A DNA stretch of 51,436 bases from Erwinia mallotivora (GCF_000590885.1 NZ_JFHN01000046.1:1-51436); one strand, 5' to 3'; positions 15,226 to 25,734 are shown, counted from the stretch's first letter. Made by a program: numbers and translations. Notes: a model not told the origin generated them from the letters alone.

Positions 15226-16092
15226 ATGGTAGCTAAGATTATTGACGGTAAAACGATTGCGCAGCAGGTGAGACAAGAGGTTGCCGAAAAAGTAAAGCAA
15301 CGCCTTGCAGCTGGCCAGCGTGCGCCCGGACTGGCGGTTATTCTGGTCGGTCAGGATCCCGCTTCAGAAATTTATGTTGGTAGCAAACGCCGCGCCTGTG
15401 AGGAAGTGGGATTTGTCTCCCGCTCGTACGATCTGCCCGCATCCACCAGCGAAGCTGAACTTCTGGCGCTGATCGAACGCCTGAATAACGATGACACCAT
15501 TGACGGGATCCTCGTTCAGTTGCCGCTGCCGGCAGGAATTGATTACGTCAAAGTGCTGGAGCATATCTCACCGTCGAAAGACGTTGATGGCTTCCATCCC
15601 TACAATGTTGGCCGTCTGTGCCAGCGCGCCCCCAGGCTTCGTCCCTGCACCCCACGCGGCATAATTACTCTGCTTGAACGATACAACATCGACACCTTCG
15701 GCCTTAACGCCGTGGTGATTGGGGCCTCCAACATCGTGGGCCGGCCAATGAGCATGGAGTTGTTACTGGCTGGCTGTACTACCACCGTGACTCATCGCTT
15801 TACCAGAGATCTACGTCATCATGTGGAACATGCCGATCTGCTGGTCGTGGCGGTAGGAAAACCCGGCTTTATTCCGGGTGACTGGATTAAGCCGGGCGCA
15901 ATCGTTATCGATGTTGGCATCAATCGTCTGGACAATGGCAAAGTGGTGGGCGATGTCGATTTCGACGCAGCAGAAAAACGCGCGGCCTGGATAACGCCGG
16001 TGCCGGGCGGCGTGGGCCCAATGACGGTGGCCACGCTGATTCAGAACACGATGCAAGCCTGTGAAGAGTTTCACGATGGAGGAGCACAGTAA
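15226..16092 (+). CDS. folD: Bifunctional methylenetetrahydrofolate dehydrogenase/cyclohydrolase
   Basis: 288 residues, same length as E. coli FolD and nearly collinear with it. FolD interconverts 5,10-methylene- and 10-formyl-tetrahydrofolate in the cytoplasm using NADP, supplying formyl groups for purines and fMet. The catalytic pair Tyr50 and Lys54 is in [23 protein letters not shown] and the dinucleotide-binding [10 protein letters not shown] are present, as is [10 protein letters not shown] near the end. The ATG overlaps no upstream gene. It forms an operon with ybcJ (TAATG junction). It flanks argU as in E. coli. Confidence 0.98.
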   Translation: MVAKIIDGKTIAQQVRQEVAEKVKQRLAAGQRAPGLAVILVGQDPASEIYVGSKRRACEEVGFVSRSYDLPASTSEAELLALIERLNNDDTIDGILVQLPLPAGIDYVKVLEHISPSKDVDGFHPYNVGRLCQRAPRLRPCTPRGIITLLERYNIDTFGLNAVVIGASNIVGRPMSMELLLAGCTTTVTHRFTRDLRHHVEHADLLVVAVGKPGFIPGDWIKPGAIVIDVGINRLDNGKVVGDVDFDAAEKRAAWITPVPGGVGPMTVATLIQNTMQACEEFHDGGAQ

Positions 16093-16304
16093 TGGCAACG
16101 TTTTCTCTGGGCAAACATCCCCATGTCGATCTCTGTGACCTGCTGAAACTGGAAGGCTGGGTGGAAAGCGGTGGTGCAGCAAAAGAGGTTATTGCTGACG
16201 GTCTGGTAAAAGTTGATGGCAACGTTGAAACCCGCAAACGCTGTAAAATTACCGCGGGCCAGCAGGTCAGCTTCAACAGTATGTCGGTTAAGGTGACCGC
16301 CTGA
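16092..16304 (+). CDS. ybcJ: S4-domain RNA-binding protein YbcJ
   Basis: 70 residues, almost all S4-like RNA-binding fold: DLLKLEGWVESGGAAKEVI, then VKVDGNVETRKRCKI and a last strand QQVSFNSMSV. The start codon shares the A of the folD stop (TAATG), so it is co-translated. E. coli YbcJ has an alpha-L RNA-binding motif and is probably ribosome or RNA associated; its precise role is unsettled. Confidence 0.95.
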   Translation: MATFSLGKHPHVDLCDLLKLEGWVESGGAAKEVIADGLVKVDGNVETRKRCKITAGQQVSFNSMSVKVTA

Positions 16305-16410
16305 TATCACGTCAGGTGGTGAGGTTCTGGCACCAAGGCCTTTTTGTGCAGAACCTGCACAAGTGGAAACAGCTCCGTCAGGTGTTTGCCACCCCGCCAT
16401 ATCACACTAA

Positions 16411-16444
16411 AGCAAAGCCGCCTTTTGATGAGGGCGGCTTTGCT
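16411..16444. terminator. Bidirectional terminator between folD-ybcJ and cysS
   Basis: The sequence AGCAAAGCCGCC, TTTTGATG, GGGCGGCTTTGCT forms a long GC hairpin whose flanks provide A and T runs on both strands, fitting the convergent genes on each side. Confidence 0.8.
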
Positions 16445-16477
16445 GCGTTTGCCCGGCTGAAAAGCAGATATCCGTTG

Positions 16478-17869
16478 TTATCTGCGACGCCAGCTGGTTC
16501 CCTGCGGGCCGTCTTCGAGAATAATTCCCAGCTCGTTCAGCTTGTCGCGTGCCACATCTGCCTGCGCCCAGTTTTTCTCTTTTCGGGCATCATTGCGCAT
16601 CCGGATCAACGCCTCAATTTCAGCAACCTGGCTGTCATCATCGTGCTGATGCGTATTTTGCAGGAACAGATCCGGGTCCTGCTCCAGCAGGCCCAGTACC
16701 GCTGCCAGCTGACGCATTTTTGCAGCCAGCGTATTCGCCGCCGCCGCATCTTCGCTTTTCAGGCGATTCACTTCACGCGCCATGTCAAACAGCACGGAAT
16801 ACGCTTCTGGCGTATTGAAATCATCATCCATTGCCTCGCGAAAGCGGGCTTCAAAGTCTTCACCACCCGCAGCCGTCGCGGCAGCGTCAGTATTGCGCAA
16901 CGCGGTATACAGACGTTCCAGTGCAGCGCGGGCCTGCTTCAGATTATCTTCGCCATAATTCAGTTGACTGCGATAATGACCCGACATCAGAAAATAGCGC
17001 ACGGTTTCCGCATCGTAATGCGCCAGCACATCGCGCACGGTAAAAAAGTTATTCAACGATTTGGACATTTTCTCGCGGTCAACCATCACCATCCCGGAAT
17101 GCATCCAGTAATTCACATACGGGCCGTCATGGGCGCAGGATGACTGGGCAATCTCGTTTTCATGATGCGGAAACATCAGATCCGAACCCCCGCCGTGAAT
17201 ATCAAAATGTGTTCCCAGCTGTTTGCAGTTCATCGCTGAACATTCAATATGCCAGCCAGGGCGACCGTCTCCCCAGGGCGAAGGCCAGCATGGCTCGCCC
17301 GCTTTCGACATTTTCCACAGCACAAAATCCATTGGATTACGCTTCACCTCGGCGCTGACTTCAACCCGGGCACCGGCCTGTAGCTGCTCAAGATCCTGAC
17401 GGGAGAGCAAACCGTAGTAGGCATCACTTTCAACCGAAAACATCACGTCGCCGTTACTGGCGACATAAGCGTGTTGACGATCAATCAGTTTGCTGACCAG
17501 TTCAATGATGTCGTTAATGTGCTGAGTGGCGCGGGGTTCAAGATCCGGCGGCAGAATGTTCAGCGCTTTAAAATCCTTGTGCATTTCAGCGATCATGCCA
17601 TCAGTAAGCTGCTGAATAGTTTGCTGGTTTTCACTGGCGCGCTTGATAATTTTGTCATCAATGTCGGTAATATTACGGACATATTTCAACGAATAGCCCA
17701 GATAGCGCAGATAGCGGGCCACCACATCGAAGGCGACAAAAGTGCGACCATGGCCAATATGACAAAGGTCGTAAACGGTAATGCCACACACGTACATACC
17801 GATTTGTCCGGCATTGATTGGTTTAAATTCCTCTTTCTGGCGACTCAGGGTGTTGAAAATCTTAAGCAT
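16478..17869 (-). CDS. cysS: Cysteinyl-tRNA synthetase
   Basis: From ATG 17867-17869 (GGA eight bases upstream) the protein has about 463 residues, close to 461 in E. coli; an upstream GTG in frame is unlikely. Class I synthetase: HIGH signature in CHIGHGRTF (residues 36-44), Cys28 in MYVCGIT as a zinc ligand, further zinc ligands around CSAMNC and [11 protein letters not shown], and KMSKS in [12 protein letters not shown]. It charges tRNA-Cys in the cytoplasm. Single gene, transcribed away from ppiB. Confidence 0.98.
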   Translation of the reverse strand: MLKIFNTLSRQKEEFKPINAGQIGMYVCGITVYDLCHIGHGRTFVAFDVVARYLRYLGYSLKYVRNITDIDDKIIKRASENQQTIQQLTDGMIAEMHKDFKALNILPPDLEPRATQHINDIIELVSKLIDRQHAYVASNGDVMFSVESDAYYGLLSRQDLEQLQAGARVEVSAEVKRNPMDFVLWKMSKAGEPCWPSPWGDGRPGWHIECSAMNCKQLGTHFDIHGGGSDLMFPHHENEIAQSSCAHDGPYVNYWMHSGMVMVDREKMSKSLNNFFTVRDVLAHYDAETVRYFLMSGHYRSQLNYGEDNLKQARAALERLYTALRNTDAAATAAGGEDFEARFREAMDDDFNTPEAYSVLFDMAREVNRLKSEDAAAANTLAAKMRQLAAVLGLLEQDPDLFLQNTHQHDDDSQVAEIEALIRMRNDARKEKNWAQADVARDKLNELGIILEDGPQGTSWRRR

Positions 17870-17990
17870 TGACACATTCCGTTTTTTTTAGCGTGTGCGG
17901 GGATTACGTGTGAAACGTCTATTCTGACGCATTGTTAACGCAAGCGCCATGCAAAACAAGGTTGTGCTGTCAGGGCGTTATGCAGCAATG

Positions 17991-18020
17991 CTGACTCGTC
18001 ATCACATTTTGTGATATAAG
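17991..18020 (+). promoter_or_regulatory. Likely ppiB promoter with overlapping inverted repeat
   Basis: An extended -10 (TGATATAAG, 18012-18020) has a weak -35 (CTGACT, 17991-17996) upstream. The perfect inverted repeat ATCACA-TTT-TGTGAT (18001-18015) overlaps the -10 and could be an operator; the half-sites are in inverse order to a CRP site. Confidence 0.45.
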
Positions 18021-18103
18021 AACGGTCTGCTGAAATGTGCCACCTCAGCAATCAGGCGGCACCGGCTAACCATTAATTACTTGAACCCGGACAGGATGAA
18101 AAT

Positions 18104-18598
18104 ATGGTCACTTTCCAGACTAATCATGGCGATATCGTTATCAAAACCTTTGATGATAAAGCACCGGCTACCGTCAAAAACTTCCTGGACTATTGCCGTG
18201 AAGGTTTTTACAACAACACCATTTTCCACCGTGTCATTAACGGATTTATGATTCAGGGCGGCGGTTTTGAGCCGGGTATGAATCAGAAAGCAACCAAAGA
18301 AGAAATTCGCAACGAAGCCAACAATGGTCTGAAAAACACCAAAGGTACGCTGGCAATGGCCCGTACTCAGGCACCGCACTCTGCAACCGCACAGTTCTTT
18401 ATCAACGTGGCAGATAACGATTTTCTGAACTTCCGTGATGAAAGCCTGCAAGGCTGGGGTTACTGCGTGTTTGCTGAAGTGGTTGAAGGCATGGACGTGG
18501 TAGAAAAAATCAAAGCGGTGGCAACCGGTCGCAGCGGCATGCATCAGGATGTGCCAAAAGATGACGTGGTCATTCAGAACGTTACCGTCAGCGAATAA
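18104..18598 (+). CDS. ppiB: Cytoplasmic peptidyl-prolyl cis-trans isomerase B (cyclophilin)
   Basis: 164 residues, the same length as E. coli PpiB. Cyclophilin fold throughout: [20 protein letters not shown] with the catalytic Arg, [20 protein letters not shown] and [17 protein letters not shown]. It catalyses proline isomerisation during protein folding in the cytoplasm; there is no signal peptide. The stop shares a base with the lpxH start (TAATG), so the two are one operon. Confidence 0.98.
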   Translation: MVTFQTNHGDIVIKTFDDKAPATVKNFLDYCREGFYNNTIFHRVINGFMIQGGGFEPGMNQKATKEEIRNEANNGLKNTKGTLAMARTQAPHSATAQFFINVADNDFLNFRDESLQGWGYCVFAEVVEGMDVVEKIKAVATGRSGMHQDVPKDDVVIQNVTVSE

Positions 18599-19329
18599 TG
18601 CCTCATACGCTGTTCATCGCAGATCTCCATCTGTGTAAAGAAGAACCGGCAATCACCGCCGGTTTTCTTGCCTTTTTGCAACGTGAAGCCTGTCAGGCAG
18701 AAGCCTTATATATTCTTGGCGACCTGTTTGAAGCCTGGATTGGCGATGATTTTACCCAACCGCTACACACCGAAATTGCCGCCGCTTTGTCAGCATTAAC
18801 CCAGGCCGGTATTCCCTGTTACTTTATCCACGGCAATCGTGATTTTCTGCTGGGTAAAAATTATGCAGCTGCCTGCGGGATGACGCTGCTGCCAGAAGAA
18901 AAAGTATTGGCTCTCTACGGCAAACGTATTCTGATTATGCATGGCGATACGTTGTGCACCGACGATCAGGCCTACCAACGCTTTCGCCGCAAAGTTCATC
19001 AGCGCTGGCTGCAAAAGCTGTTTCTTACCCTGCCCTTGTTTATTCGTAAGCGTATAGCCACTCGAATGCGGGCTGACAGCAAGCAGGCCAATCGTGGCAA
19101 AGATTCGGCCATCATGGACGTGAATCAGGACGCGGTTATCCGCACCATGACTCACCATGATGTGCACTATCTGATTCACGGCCACACACATCGCCCCGCG
19201 ATCCATCAACTGACGGTCAACGGACAACCCGCCCAAAGGCTGGTATCCGGCGCATGGCATCACGAAGGCTGGTTAATCCGCGTAAGCGAAAGCGAAACCA
19301 CGCTGATTTCCTTTCCTTTTGAGAAATAA
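18598..19329 (+). CDS. lpxH: UDP-2,3-diacylglucosamine pyrophosphatase (lipid A synthesis)
   Basis: 243 residues (E. coli 240). A calcineurin-like metallophosphoesterase: ADLHLC near residue 9, [30 protein letters not shown] and HGHTHRP carry the Mn ligands. It hydrolyses UDP-2,3-diacylglucosamine to lipid X and UMP at the inner face of the inner membrane, step four of the Raetz pathway. The Arg-rich helical insertion ([20 protein letters not shown]) that binds lipid is present. Confidence 0.97.
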   Translation: MPHTLFIADLHLCKEEPAITAGFLAFLQREACQAEALYILGDLFEAWIGDDFTQPLHTEIAAALSALTQAGIPCYFIHGNRDFLLGKNYAAACGMTLLPEEKVLALYGKRILIMHGDTLCTDDQAYQRFRRKVHQRWLQKLFLTLPLFIRKRIATRMRADSKQANRGKDSAIMDVNQDAVIRTMTHHDVHYLIHGHTHRPAIHQLTVNGQPAQRLVSGAWHHEGWLIRVSESETTLISFPFEK

Positions 19330-19358
19330 AGAGCCGCGCGATTGCTTTACTGACGCCC

Positions 19359-19374
19359 ACGCAACCGTTTTCCT
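19359..19374 (+). promoter_or_regulatory. PurR operator of purEK
   Basis: ACGCAACCGTTTTCCT matches the PurR consensus ACGCAAACGTTTTCGT at 14 of 16 positions, including the central CG step, and lies about 95 bases upstream of the purE start. PurR bound to hypoxanthine or guanine represses the operon. Confidence 0.85.
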
Positions 19375-19468
19375 CACCGTGCAGTCATGGTATTCTCTCT
19401 GCCCTTCCCATCTGATGGCGTAACCGACCTGAAGATGACGTTTGTACAATCACAGGAGTCTCACCCGC

Positions 19469-19978
19469 ATGTCTTCCAATGCTGCACCGGCCCGTATTGC
19501 CATTGTTATGGGTTCCAAAAGTGACTGGGCAACCATGCAATTTGCCGCCGACATTCTCACCAGCCTGGCCGTGCCTTTTCATTGTGAAGTGGTTTCAGCA
19601 CACCGCACGCCGGACAAACTGTTCAGTTTTGCCGAACAGGCAGCTGAAAACGGTTTTCAGGTGATCATTGCAGGCGCGGGTGGCGCAGCACATCTGCCGG
19701 GCATGCTGGCGGCGAAGACGCTGGTGCCGGTGCTGGGCGTGCCGGTTCAGAGTGCAGCGCTGAGCGGTGTCGACAGTCTCTACTCCATTGTGCAGATGCC
19801 TCGCGGTATTCCGGTCGGGACGCTGGCAATTGGCAAAGCGGGCGCCGCCAACGCCGCGCTGCTGGCAGCACAAATTCTGGCACTGCATGACAATCAACTG
19901 GCCTCCCGCCTCGACGGCTGGCGGCAAAAGCAGACGGATGAAGTGCTGAACAATCCGGATCCGCAGGAGGAAGCATGA
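19469..19978 (+). CDS. purE: N5-carboxyaminoimidazole ribonucleotide mutase
   Basis: Start at ATG 19469 (AGGAG ten bases before) gives 169 residues as in E. coli; the frame extends to a TTG at 19442 without support. PurE moves the carboxyl group of N5-CAIR to make CAIR in purine synthesis, as an octamer in the cytoplasm. Visible: [25 protein letters not shown] with the catalytic His, and [12 protein letters not shown]. purK follows with an ATGA overlap. Confidence 0.98.
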   Translation: MSSNAAPARIAIVMGSKSDWATMQFAADILTSLAVPFHCEVVSAHRTPDKLFSFAEQAAENGFQVIIAGAGGAAHLPGMLAAKTLVPVLGVPVQSAALSGVDSLYSIVQMPRGIPVGTLAIGKAGAANAALLAAQILALHDNQLASRLDGWRQKQTDEVLNNPDPQEEA

Positions 19979-21057
19979 AGCCGGTTTGCGTATTAGGTAA
20001 CGGACAGTTGGGCAGGATGCTGCGCCAGGCAGGGGAGCCGCTGGGTATCACTGTCCATCCGGTCGGGCTGGATGCCGAACCCGAAGCCCTACCGATCCAG
20101 CAAAGCGTGATCACCGCAGAGATCGAACGCTGGCCGGAAACCGCCCTGACCCGTGAACTGGCCGATCACAACGCCTTTGTTAACCGCGATATTTTTCCTC
20201 GTCTTGCCGATCGTCTGACGCAAAAACAGTTGCTGGATCAACTGGGCTTACCCACCGCGCCCTGGCAGTTGCTGGCGGACAACAGTGAATGGTCACAGGT
20301 ATTCGCCACGCTGGGTGAACTGGCTATCGTCAAACGCCGTACTGGCGGCTACGACGGACGCGGCCAGTGGCGTCTGCGCAAAGATGGCACCAGCTCACTG
20401 CCAGCCGAGTGCTACGGTGAATGCATCGTCGAGCAGGGGATCAATTTTTCCGCTGAGGTGTCGCTGGTGGGTGCCCGTGGACATAATGGCGACACGGTGT
20501 TTTATCCGCTGACTCATAATCTGCACCAGGAAGGCATTCTGCGCACCAGCGTGGCATTTCCCCATCCGGACAAGACTCAGCAACGGCAGGCTGAAACCAT
20601 GCTTTCAGCCATTATGAACGAACTGAACTATGTCGGCGTGATGGCGATGGAGTGCTTCGTGGTTCCGGAAGGTTTGCTGATCAATGAGCTGGCTCCCCGT
20701 GTACACAACAGCGGCCACTGGACGCAAAATGGCGCATCCATCAGCCAGTTTGAACTGCACCTGCGGGCCATTCTGAATTTACCGCTGCCGCAGCCGGTGG
20801 TCAGCACGCCTTCGGTGATGGTTAATCTGATTGGCACAGCGGTCAACCGCGACTGGCTGAGCCTGCCGCTGGTCCATCTGCACTGGTATGAAAAAGAGGT
20901 CCGTCCGGGGCGTAAAGTTGGCCACCTGAACCTGTCAGATGTCAGTACGGACGCATTGCAGGACACGCTTCATGCCCTGCTACCTCAACTGCCGGAAGAG
21001 TATGCCAGTGGTATTGGCTGGGCGGTCGAAAAACTACAGGATGCCCGCCTGGATTGA
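19975..21057 (+). CDS. purK: N5-carboxyaminoimidazole ribonucleotide synthetase
   Basis: 360 residues (E. coli 355). ATP-grasp enzyme using ATP and bicarbonate to turn AIR into N5-CAIR, the substrate of PurE. N-terminal [14 protein letters not shown] is the nucleotide-like fold start; [13 protein letters not shown] is the ATP-grasp loop and [14 protein letters not shown] the metal-binding part. It overlaps purE by ATGA. Confidence 0.98.
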   Translation: MKPVCVLGNGQLGRMLRQAGEPLGITVHPVGLDAEPEALPIQQSVITAEIERWPETALTRELADHNAFVNRDIFPRLADRLTQKQLLDQLGLPTAPWQLLADNSEWSQVFATLGELAIVKRRTGGYDGRGQWRLRKDGTSSLPAECYGECIVEQGINFSAEVSLVGARGHNGDTVFYPLTHNLHQEGILRTSVAFPHPDKTQQRQAETMLSAIMNELNYVGVMAMECFVVPEGLLINELAPRVHNSGHWTQNGASISQFELHLRAILNLPLPQPVVSTPSVMVNLIGTAVNRDWLSLPLVHLHWYEKEVRPGRKVGHLNLSDVSTDALQDTLHALLPQLPEEYASGIGWAVEKLQDARLD

Positions 21058-21120
21058 TAAAACACTCAAATCGCCTTCGTGGCACAGTTTCACTGACTCA
21101 AGGCCCGGTTTAAAAAGCCT

Positions 21121-21151
21121 GCGCGTCCCTCACGAACTGGTGAGGGACGCG
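21121..21151. terminator. Hairpin terminator between purK and ybbP
   Basis: GCGTCCCTCAC and GTGAGGGACGC form an 11-base-pair stem with a short loop. On the minus strand it is followed by a CTTTTTAAA run, so it best terminates ybbP transcripts, but it lies between convergent genes and may serve both. Confidence 0.7.
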
Positions 21152-21157
21152 ATGAAG

Positions 21158-23575
21158 CTACTCTGCGTGATAATTCCTGAACAACGCTTTCCCTTTCAGT
21201 AACCGGATACCCAGCCAGCCCCCGCAGAGCGACAGTAACAGCGCTCCGGTTAAGGGCAGCGTCAGCCATAACATCACATCCGGCTGCCAGGGAAAATCAA
21301 ACACTTTGCGCTGCAATCCCCATAAAGCCGCTTCTGCGCCAATGGCAGCAGCAATGCCTGACACCAGCCCCAGCAGAGCAAACTCATACCACAGCGTGCC
21401 ACGCAGCAGTTTTTTACCCGCGCCCAGCGTGCGCCAGACGATCAGTTCCTGCCGGCGCTGACGCATTCCGACCTGTACCTGCGCCATTAACAGCAGCACA
21501 CCACAGGCAGTCACCAGCACCACCATAATCTCCAGTGCCTGACTGACCTGAGCCAGCACCTGGCCTATTTGTCGCAAAATGCTGCCAACATCAAGCAGGC
21601 TGAGCGTTGGAAACTGGCGATTCAGTTGCGCCAGCAGCGCATTGTTATCATCAAGACGAAAGCTGGTCAGCCAGGTCTGTGGCTGGTCATCAAGCGCCCC
21701 CGGCGGGAAGATAAAAAAGAAATTGGGCTTGAGGCTTTCCCAGTCAACTTTGCGCAGGCTGGTGATGGTGGCCGAAAACGTCTGTGTATCGCCGGTAAAA
21801 GTCAGCTTATCGCCCGGTTTAACGCCAAGCCGCTCAGCCAGCGCCGCCTCCATTGATACTTCACCTTTCTGCGGCGGCCAGCTACCGGCAGTCAACGGAT
21901 TGTGATCTGGCAATGCGGCCTGCCAGGTAAGGTTCAGTTCACGGTTAAGTGAATTATCCAGCGCAGGATCGGCGGGCTTACCCTTAATCTCCGTCAGTCG
22001 CGCCCTGATTATCGGGTAGAAGGTTTGTGGCTCAATTCGCTGCTGCTGGAGAAAGGCTTTCACCTGCGGCACCTGATCCTGAGTCAGATTCAGCAAAAAG
22101 TAATTCGGACTTCCCGGAGGAAGCTGCTGCTGCCAGCGATCCAGCAGATCGCCACGCATTACTAACAGTAGCGCCAGCAACATAAAAGAGAGGGAGAATG
22201 CCGCCAGTTGACTCAGGGTGGTCCAGGGCTGACGAAGCAGGCGGTTTACAGCCAGCCTGAATGCCAGGTTACGTACACTGATGCGTTTCAGCAGCATCAG
22301 TGCCAGCCAGCCGATGCCAGCCAGCAATAGTGATAGCAGCACAATCCCGCCGACTAACGCCCAGAGCAGCTTACTGCCGCCCACCAGCAACGCCAGCAGC
22401 CCGACCACGATCAGTGCCATCACCGGAAGATAATATTTCAGCGGCCAGAGCCTGGCGACCACATCCCGTCGCAGTACGCGCAATGGCTGAGTCGCCAGCA
22501 GTAAGCGATAAGGCCGTAATCCGACCAGCAGCGAGATGACAAACAAAGAGCCTGTCGCCCAGAGCCACGGCCACGCGCTGGCGGCAGGCAGTTGACCAGG
22601 CAGCACAGGCTGCAACATCCTTAACAAAAGCCATTCAAATACCTGTCCGATTATGCCGCCTGACACCACAGCCAGCAGCAGCACCGCCAGCCACTGGCCC
22701 AAAATTAGCTTGCGTAAAGCAGCACGATTCGCCCCCAGCGTTTTCAGCACCGCCACCAGATCGTAGCGGCTACGGCAGTAGTGACTCATCGCGACGGTCA
22801 CCGCTGCAACAGCCAGCATCAGGGTCAGCAGTGCTGAAAGCAGCAGAAACTGCCGGGCACGCTGCATGGATTTGCCCAACGCATCGTCTGAATTATCAGT
22901 ACTTATCCAGCGCTGATCCGCGCTGATGTGCGAGTCGATAAAGCGGTCATAATGTGATAACTGCTCTGCCGTACCGCCAAACTTATAGCGCCAGGTAATG
23001 CGACTACCAGGCTGGATCGCGCCGGTTTTTGCCACATCCGCCAGATTAATCAACAACCGGGGCGCGGTCTGGAAAGGATTAAACCCGGCGTCCGGCTCCT
23101 GAATCACCTCGCCAGCAATACGCAAGGTTGTATCGCCCACATCAAGATTGTTGCCTGCTTTCAGGTTAAGCAATGACAGCAGGCGCGGTGCCGCCAGAAC
23201 GGTCCCTTCAGCCGGTTTCAGTCCCGCCGGACGGGTTGTCAGGGTGCCAAACATCGGATAGACATTATCTACCGCTTTAACCGCAGCCAGCTGCGGTGTC
23301 TCTCCGGCCCAGGTCATGGTCATGAATGTCAGCTGGCGACCTACCTGCAATCCGCTGTTACGTGCTTCGTCCAGCCACTCCTGTGGCACTTCACGCGGGC
23401 TCTGCAACGTCCGGTCACCGGCCATAAAGTCCCGGCTTTGCTGAGTCAGCCCTTTTTCCATCCTGTCACTGAGCGATCCCAGCGCCAGTACACAGGCGAC
23501 CGCCAGGGTCAGCGCCAGCCAGACGATCAGCAGCGAAGGTGATTTCCATTCACGCCAGAACCAACGCCAGATCAT
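21158..23575 (-). CDS. ybbP: Putative ABC transporter permease YbbP (FtsX/MacB-like)
   Basis: Start chosen at ATG 23573-23575 (MIWRWFWREWKSP), which overlaps the ybbA stop as ATGA; 805 residues versus 804 in E. coli. Topology: one N-terminal helix (LIVWLALTLAVACVLALG), a large periplasmic part, then a cluster of FtsX-type helices (about 255-480), a second periplasmic domain (500-690) and a C-terminal three-helix FtsX domain ending SLCGGWLGIRLL. It pairs with YbbA as an exporter-like or mechanotransmitting ABC complex in the inner membrane. The substrate is not established. Confidence 0.95.
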   Translation of the reverse strand: MIWRWFWREWKSPSLLIVWLALTLAVACVLALGSLSDRMEKGLTQQSRDFMAGDRTLQSPREVPQEWLDEARNSGLQVGRQLTFMTMTWAGETPQLAAVKAVDNVYPMFGTLTTRPAGLKPAEGTVLAAPRLLSLLNLKAGNNLDVGDTTLRIAGEVIQEPDAGFNPFQTAPRLLINLADVAKTGAIQPGSRITWRYKFGGTAEQLSHYDRFIDSHISADQRWISTDNSDDALGKSMQRARQFLLLSALLTLMLAVAAVTVAMSHYCRSRYDLVAVLKTLGANRAALRKLILGQWLAVLLLAVVSGGIIGQVFEWLLLRMLQPVLPGQLPAASAWPWLWATGSLFVISLLVGLRPYRLLLATQPLRVLRRDVVARLWPLKYYLPVMALIVVGLLALLVGGSKLLWALVGGIVLLSLLLAGIGWLALMLLKRISVRNLAFRLAVNRLLRQPWTTLSQLAAFSLSFMLLALLLVMRGDLLDRWQQQLPPGSPNYFLLNLTQDQVPQVKAFLQQQRIEPQTFYPIIRARLTEIKGKPADPALDNSLNRELNLTWQAALPDHNPLTAGSWPPQKGEVSMEAALAERLGVKPGDKLTFTGDTQTFSATITSLRKVDWESLKPNFFFIFPPGALDDQPQTWLTSFRLDDNNALLAQLNRQFPTLSLLDVGSILRQIGQVLAQVSQALEIMVVLVTACGVLLLMAQVQVGMRQRRQELIVWRTLGAGKKLLRGTLWYEFALLGLVSGIAAAIGAEAALWGLQRKVFDFPWQPDVMLWLTLPLTGALLLSLCGGWLGIRLLKGKALFRNYHAE

Positions 23576-24258
23576 GCTTCCTCCCACAGCTTGCCATCGC
23601 GGACCCGCAGTCGGCGATCGCAGCGTGCCGCCAGCTGTTCATCATGGGTGACCAGAATCAGCGTGGTGGCAAAATCGCGGTTGAGGGAAAACAGCAGATC
23701 GGCAATGCGATCGCCGGTTTTTCTGTCCAGATTACCGGTCGGCTCATCGGCAAACAGCAGTGCAGGACGACCATTGAATGCTCTTGCAAGGGCAACGCGT
23801 TGTTGCTCACCGCCAGAAAGCTGCGAAGGCAGGTGCGTCAGACGTTCTGCCAGCCCGAGCTGTTCCAGCAGATTACGGGCCTGCTCACGGCTCTGGCGGT
23901 CACTCTCTCCACGCAGTAGTGCGGGAAGCTGCACGTTTTCCAGCGCGTTGAGTGTGGGGACCAGCATAAACGACTGAAAAACGAAGCCGATATTTTTCGC
24001 CCGCAGTTCAGCCCGCTGCTCCTCATTCATCTGGTGTAACGGCGAGCCAAGCAGAAATACTTCACCATCACTACCATCATCCAGGCCCGCCAGAATGCCC
24101 AGCAGGGTCGATTTGCCGGAACCGGACTCACCAATCAGGGCAAGGGTTTCCGCCCGTTTGACAACCAGCTCAACTCCGGTAAGGATGGAAAGCTGATGCT
24201 CACCCTGACCGACGGACTTACTAAGACGATGAACTTCCACAATGTTTTCCGCTGGCAT
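23572..24258 (-). CDS. ybbA: ABC transporter ATP-binding protein YbbA
   Basis: 228 residues, as in E. coli, of the LolD/MacB-type family. Walker A GESGSGKST (about 43-51), signature LSGGEQQRVALARA, Walker B LLFADEPTGNLD and the switch His in LVTHDE. It powers YbbP; the stop overlaps the ybbP start. Its 5' end overlaps that of tesA on the opposite strand by about 30 bases, an arrangement shared with E. coli. Confidence 0.97.
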   Translation of the reverse strand: MPAENIVEVHRLSKSVGQGEHQLSILTGVELVVKRAETLALIGESGSGKSTLLGILAGLDDGSDGEVFLLGSPLHQMNEEQRAELRAKNIGFVFQSFMLVPTLNALENVQLPALLRGESDRQSREQARNLLEQLGLAERLTHLPSQLSGGEQQRVALARAFNGRPALLFADEPTGNLDRKTGDRIADLLFSLNRDFATTLILVTHDEQLAARCDRRLRVRDGKLWEEA

Positions 24259-24879
24259 TACCCTTTCCTGATTTTAATGTTACTGATGACGCTGCGTGCA
24301 GCCGCAGCAGATACGTTACTGGTGCTGGGCGACAGCCTCAGCGCCGGTTACCGGATGTCGGCCAGCGCCGCGTGGCCAGCATTACTCAATGATAAATGGC
24401 AAAAATCGCCCGCTGTGATTAACGGTAGCATAAGTGGCGACACTGCCACTCAGGGACTGGCTCGCCTGCCTGCCCTGCTGAAACAACATCAGCCGCGCTG
24501 GGTACTGATTGAACTGGGGGGCAATGATGGATTACGCGGTTTTCCGCCGCAAAATATCGCGCAGGATCTTAGTAAAATCATTAACCAGGTAAAAGCGGCC
24601 AACGCCCAACCGCTGCTGATGCAAATCCGTTTGCCGGCCAACTATGGGCGACGATACACCGAATCCTTCAGTGGTATTTACCCGAAACTGGCTCAGGAGC
24701 TTAGCGTTCCTTTGGTGCCCTTTTTTATGGAACAGGTCTATCTCAAGCCCGAATGGATGCAGCCGGATGGCATTCACCCTGCTGCCGACGCCCAGCCATT
24801 TATTGCTGAACTGATGGCAAAAACACTGGCTCCACTAGTTAAGCATGAGTCCTCCGCTTTGCAGGAAACCAACAGGTAA
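24229..24879 (+). CDS. tesA: Acyl-CoA thioesterase I / lysophospholipase L1 / protease I
   Basis: Start at ATG 24229 (MNFHNVFRWHYPF), as in E. coli; the frame opens earlier at 24196. 216 residues with a Sec signal peptide of about 26 residues (cleavage near RAAAA-D), so the enzyme is periplasmic. SGNH hydrolase: GDSLSAGYR with the Ser nucleophile, ELGGNDGLRG with the Asn, and DGIHPAADAQP with the Asp-His pair. It hydrolyses acyl thioesters and lysophospholipids. The C-terminal tail is a few residues longer than in E. coli. Confidence 0.97.
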   Translation: MNFHNVFRWHYPFLILMLLMTLRAAAADTLLVLGDSLSAGYRMSASAAWPALLNDKWQKSPAVINGSISGDTATQGLARLPALLKQHQPRWVLIELGGNDGLRGFPPQNIAQDLSKIINQVKAANAQPLLMQIRLPANYGRRYTESFSGIYPKLAQELSVPLVPFFMEQVYLKPEWMQPDGIHPAADAQPFIAELMAKTLAPLVKHESSALQETNR

Positions 24880-24883
24880 AGTT

Positions 24884-25657
24884 ATGCAAAAAATAGTCGT
24901 TATAACCGGATGTTCCAGCGGCATCGGGCTGGTTGCCGCCAGTGATTTGCTACGGCGCGGTTACCATATCTTCGCCGCCTGCCGTAAACCTCAGGACGTG
25001 GAGCGCATGAATCAACTGGGATTTACCGGCATTGAGCTGGATCTTAACGATGCCGACAGCGTGACGCGTGCTGCCCGGCAGATCCTTGAACTCAGTAACA
25101 ATCAGCTGTTTGCCTTGTTCAACAACGGCGGCTATGGCGTTTACGGCCCGCTGGAATCCATTACCCGGAAACAAATGGAGCAGCAATTTGCCACTAACCT
25201 GTTTGGCACCCATCAGTTGACCACCCTGCTACTTCCCGCTCTGCGGGCCAGCGGTAATGCGCGGATTATTAATACCAGCTCGGTGCTTGGACTGATTTCC
25301 ACCCCAGGCAGAGGAACCTATGCCGCCAGCAAATACGCGCTGGAAGCATGGTCGGATGCCCTGCGCATGGAGCTGTATGGCAGCGGCGTTCAGGTCAGCC
25401 TGATTGAACCCGGCCCGATTGAAACTCGCTTCACCAACAATGTGCATCAGGCACACCGGGACAAACCGGTAAAAAATCCCGGCATCGCTGCCCGCTTTTC
25501 ACTCCCCCCCGAGGCAATTTTGCCTAAACTACGTCATGCGCTGGAGAGCAAAAAAGCACGTTTACGTTATCCCGTGACGCTGGTCGCTCATGCCATGACT
25601 TTTTTGCGCCGCTTACTTCCCGGCTGGATAATGGATCGCATTTTGCGCGGTAAATAA
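24884..25657 (+). CDS. ybbO: Short-chain dehydrogenase YbbO
   Basis: Start at ATG 24884 (MQKIVVITGCSSGIG), four bases after the tesA stop, gives 257 residues. Classical SDR: nucleotide motif TGCSSGIG (about 8-15), NNGGYG in place of NNAG, catalytic Ser in INTSSVLGLIS and YAASKYALEAW with the Tyr/Lys. E. coli YbbO reduces medium- and long-chain aldehydes. The C-terminal RLLPGWIMDRIL may touch membrane. Co-transcribed with tesA. Confidence 0.93.
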   Translation: MQKIVVITGCSSGIGLVAASDLLRRGYHIFAACRKPQDVERMNQLGFTGIELDLNDADSVTRAARQILELSNNQLFALFNNGGYGVYGPLESITRKQMEQQFATNLFGTHQLTTLLLPALRASGNARIINTSSVLGLISTPGRGTYAASKYALEAWSDALRMELYGSGVQVSLIEPGPIETRFTNNVHQAHRDKPVKNPGIAARFSLPPEAILPKLRHALESKKARLRYPVTLVAHAMTFLRRLLPGWIMDRILRGK

Positions 25658-25734
25658 GCAGATAACGCGAATAAACCTTGAAGCACGGACCGCTGCCCCA
25701 ATAGAGTAAGAAACCCTGTATAAGAGACCAATCC

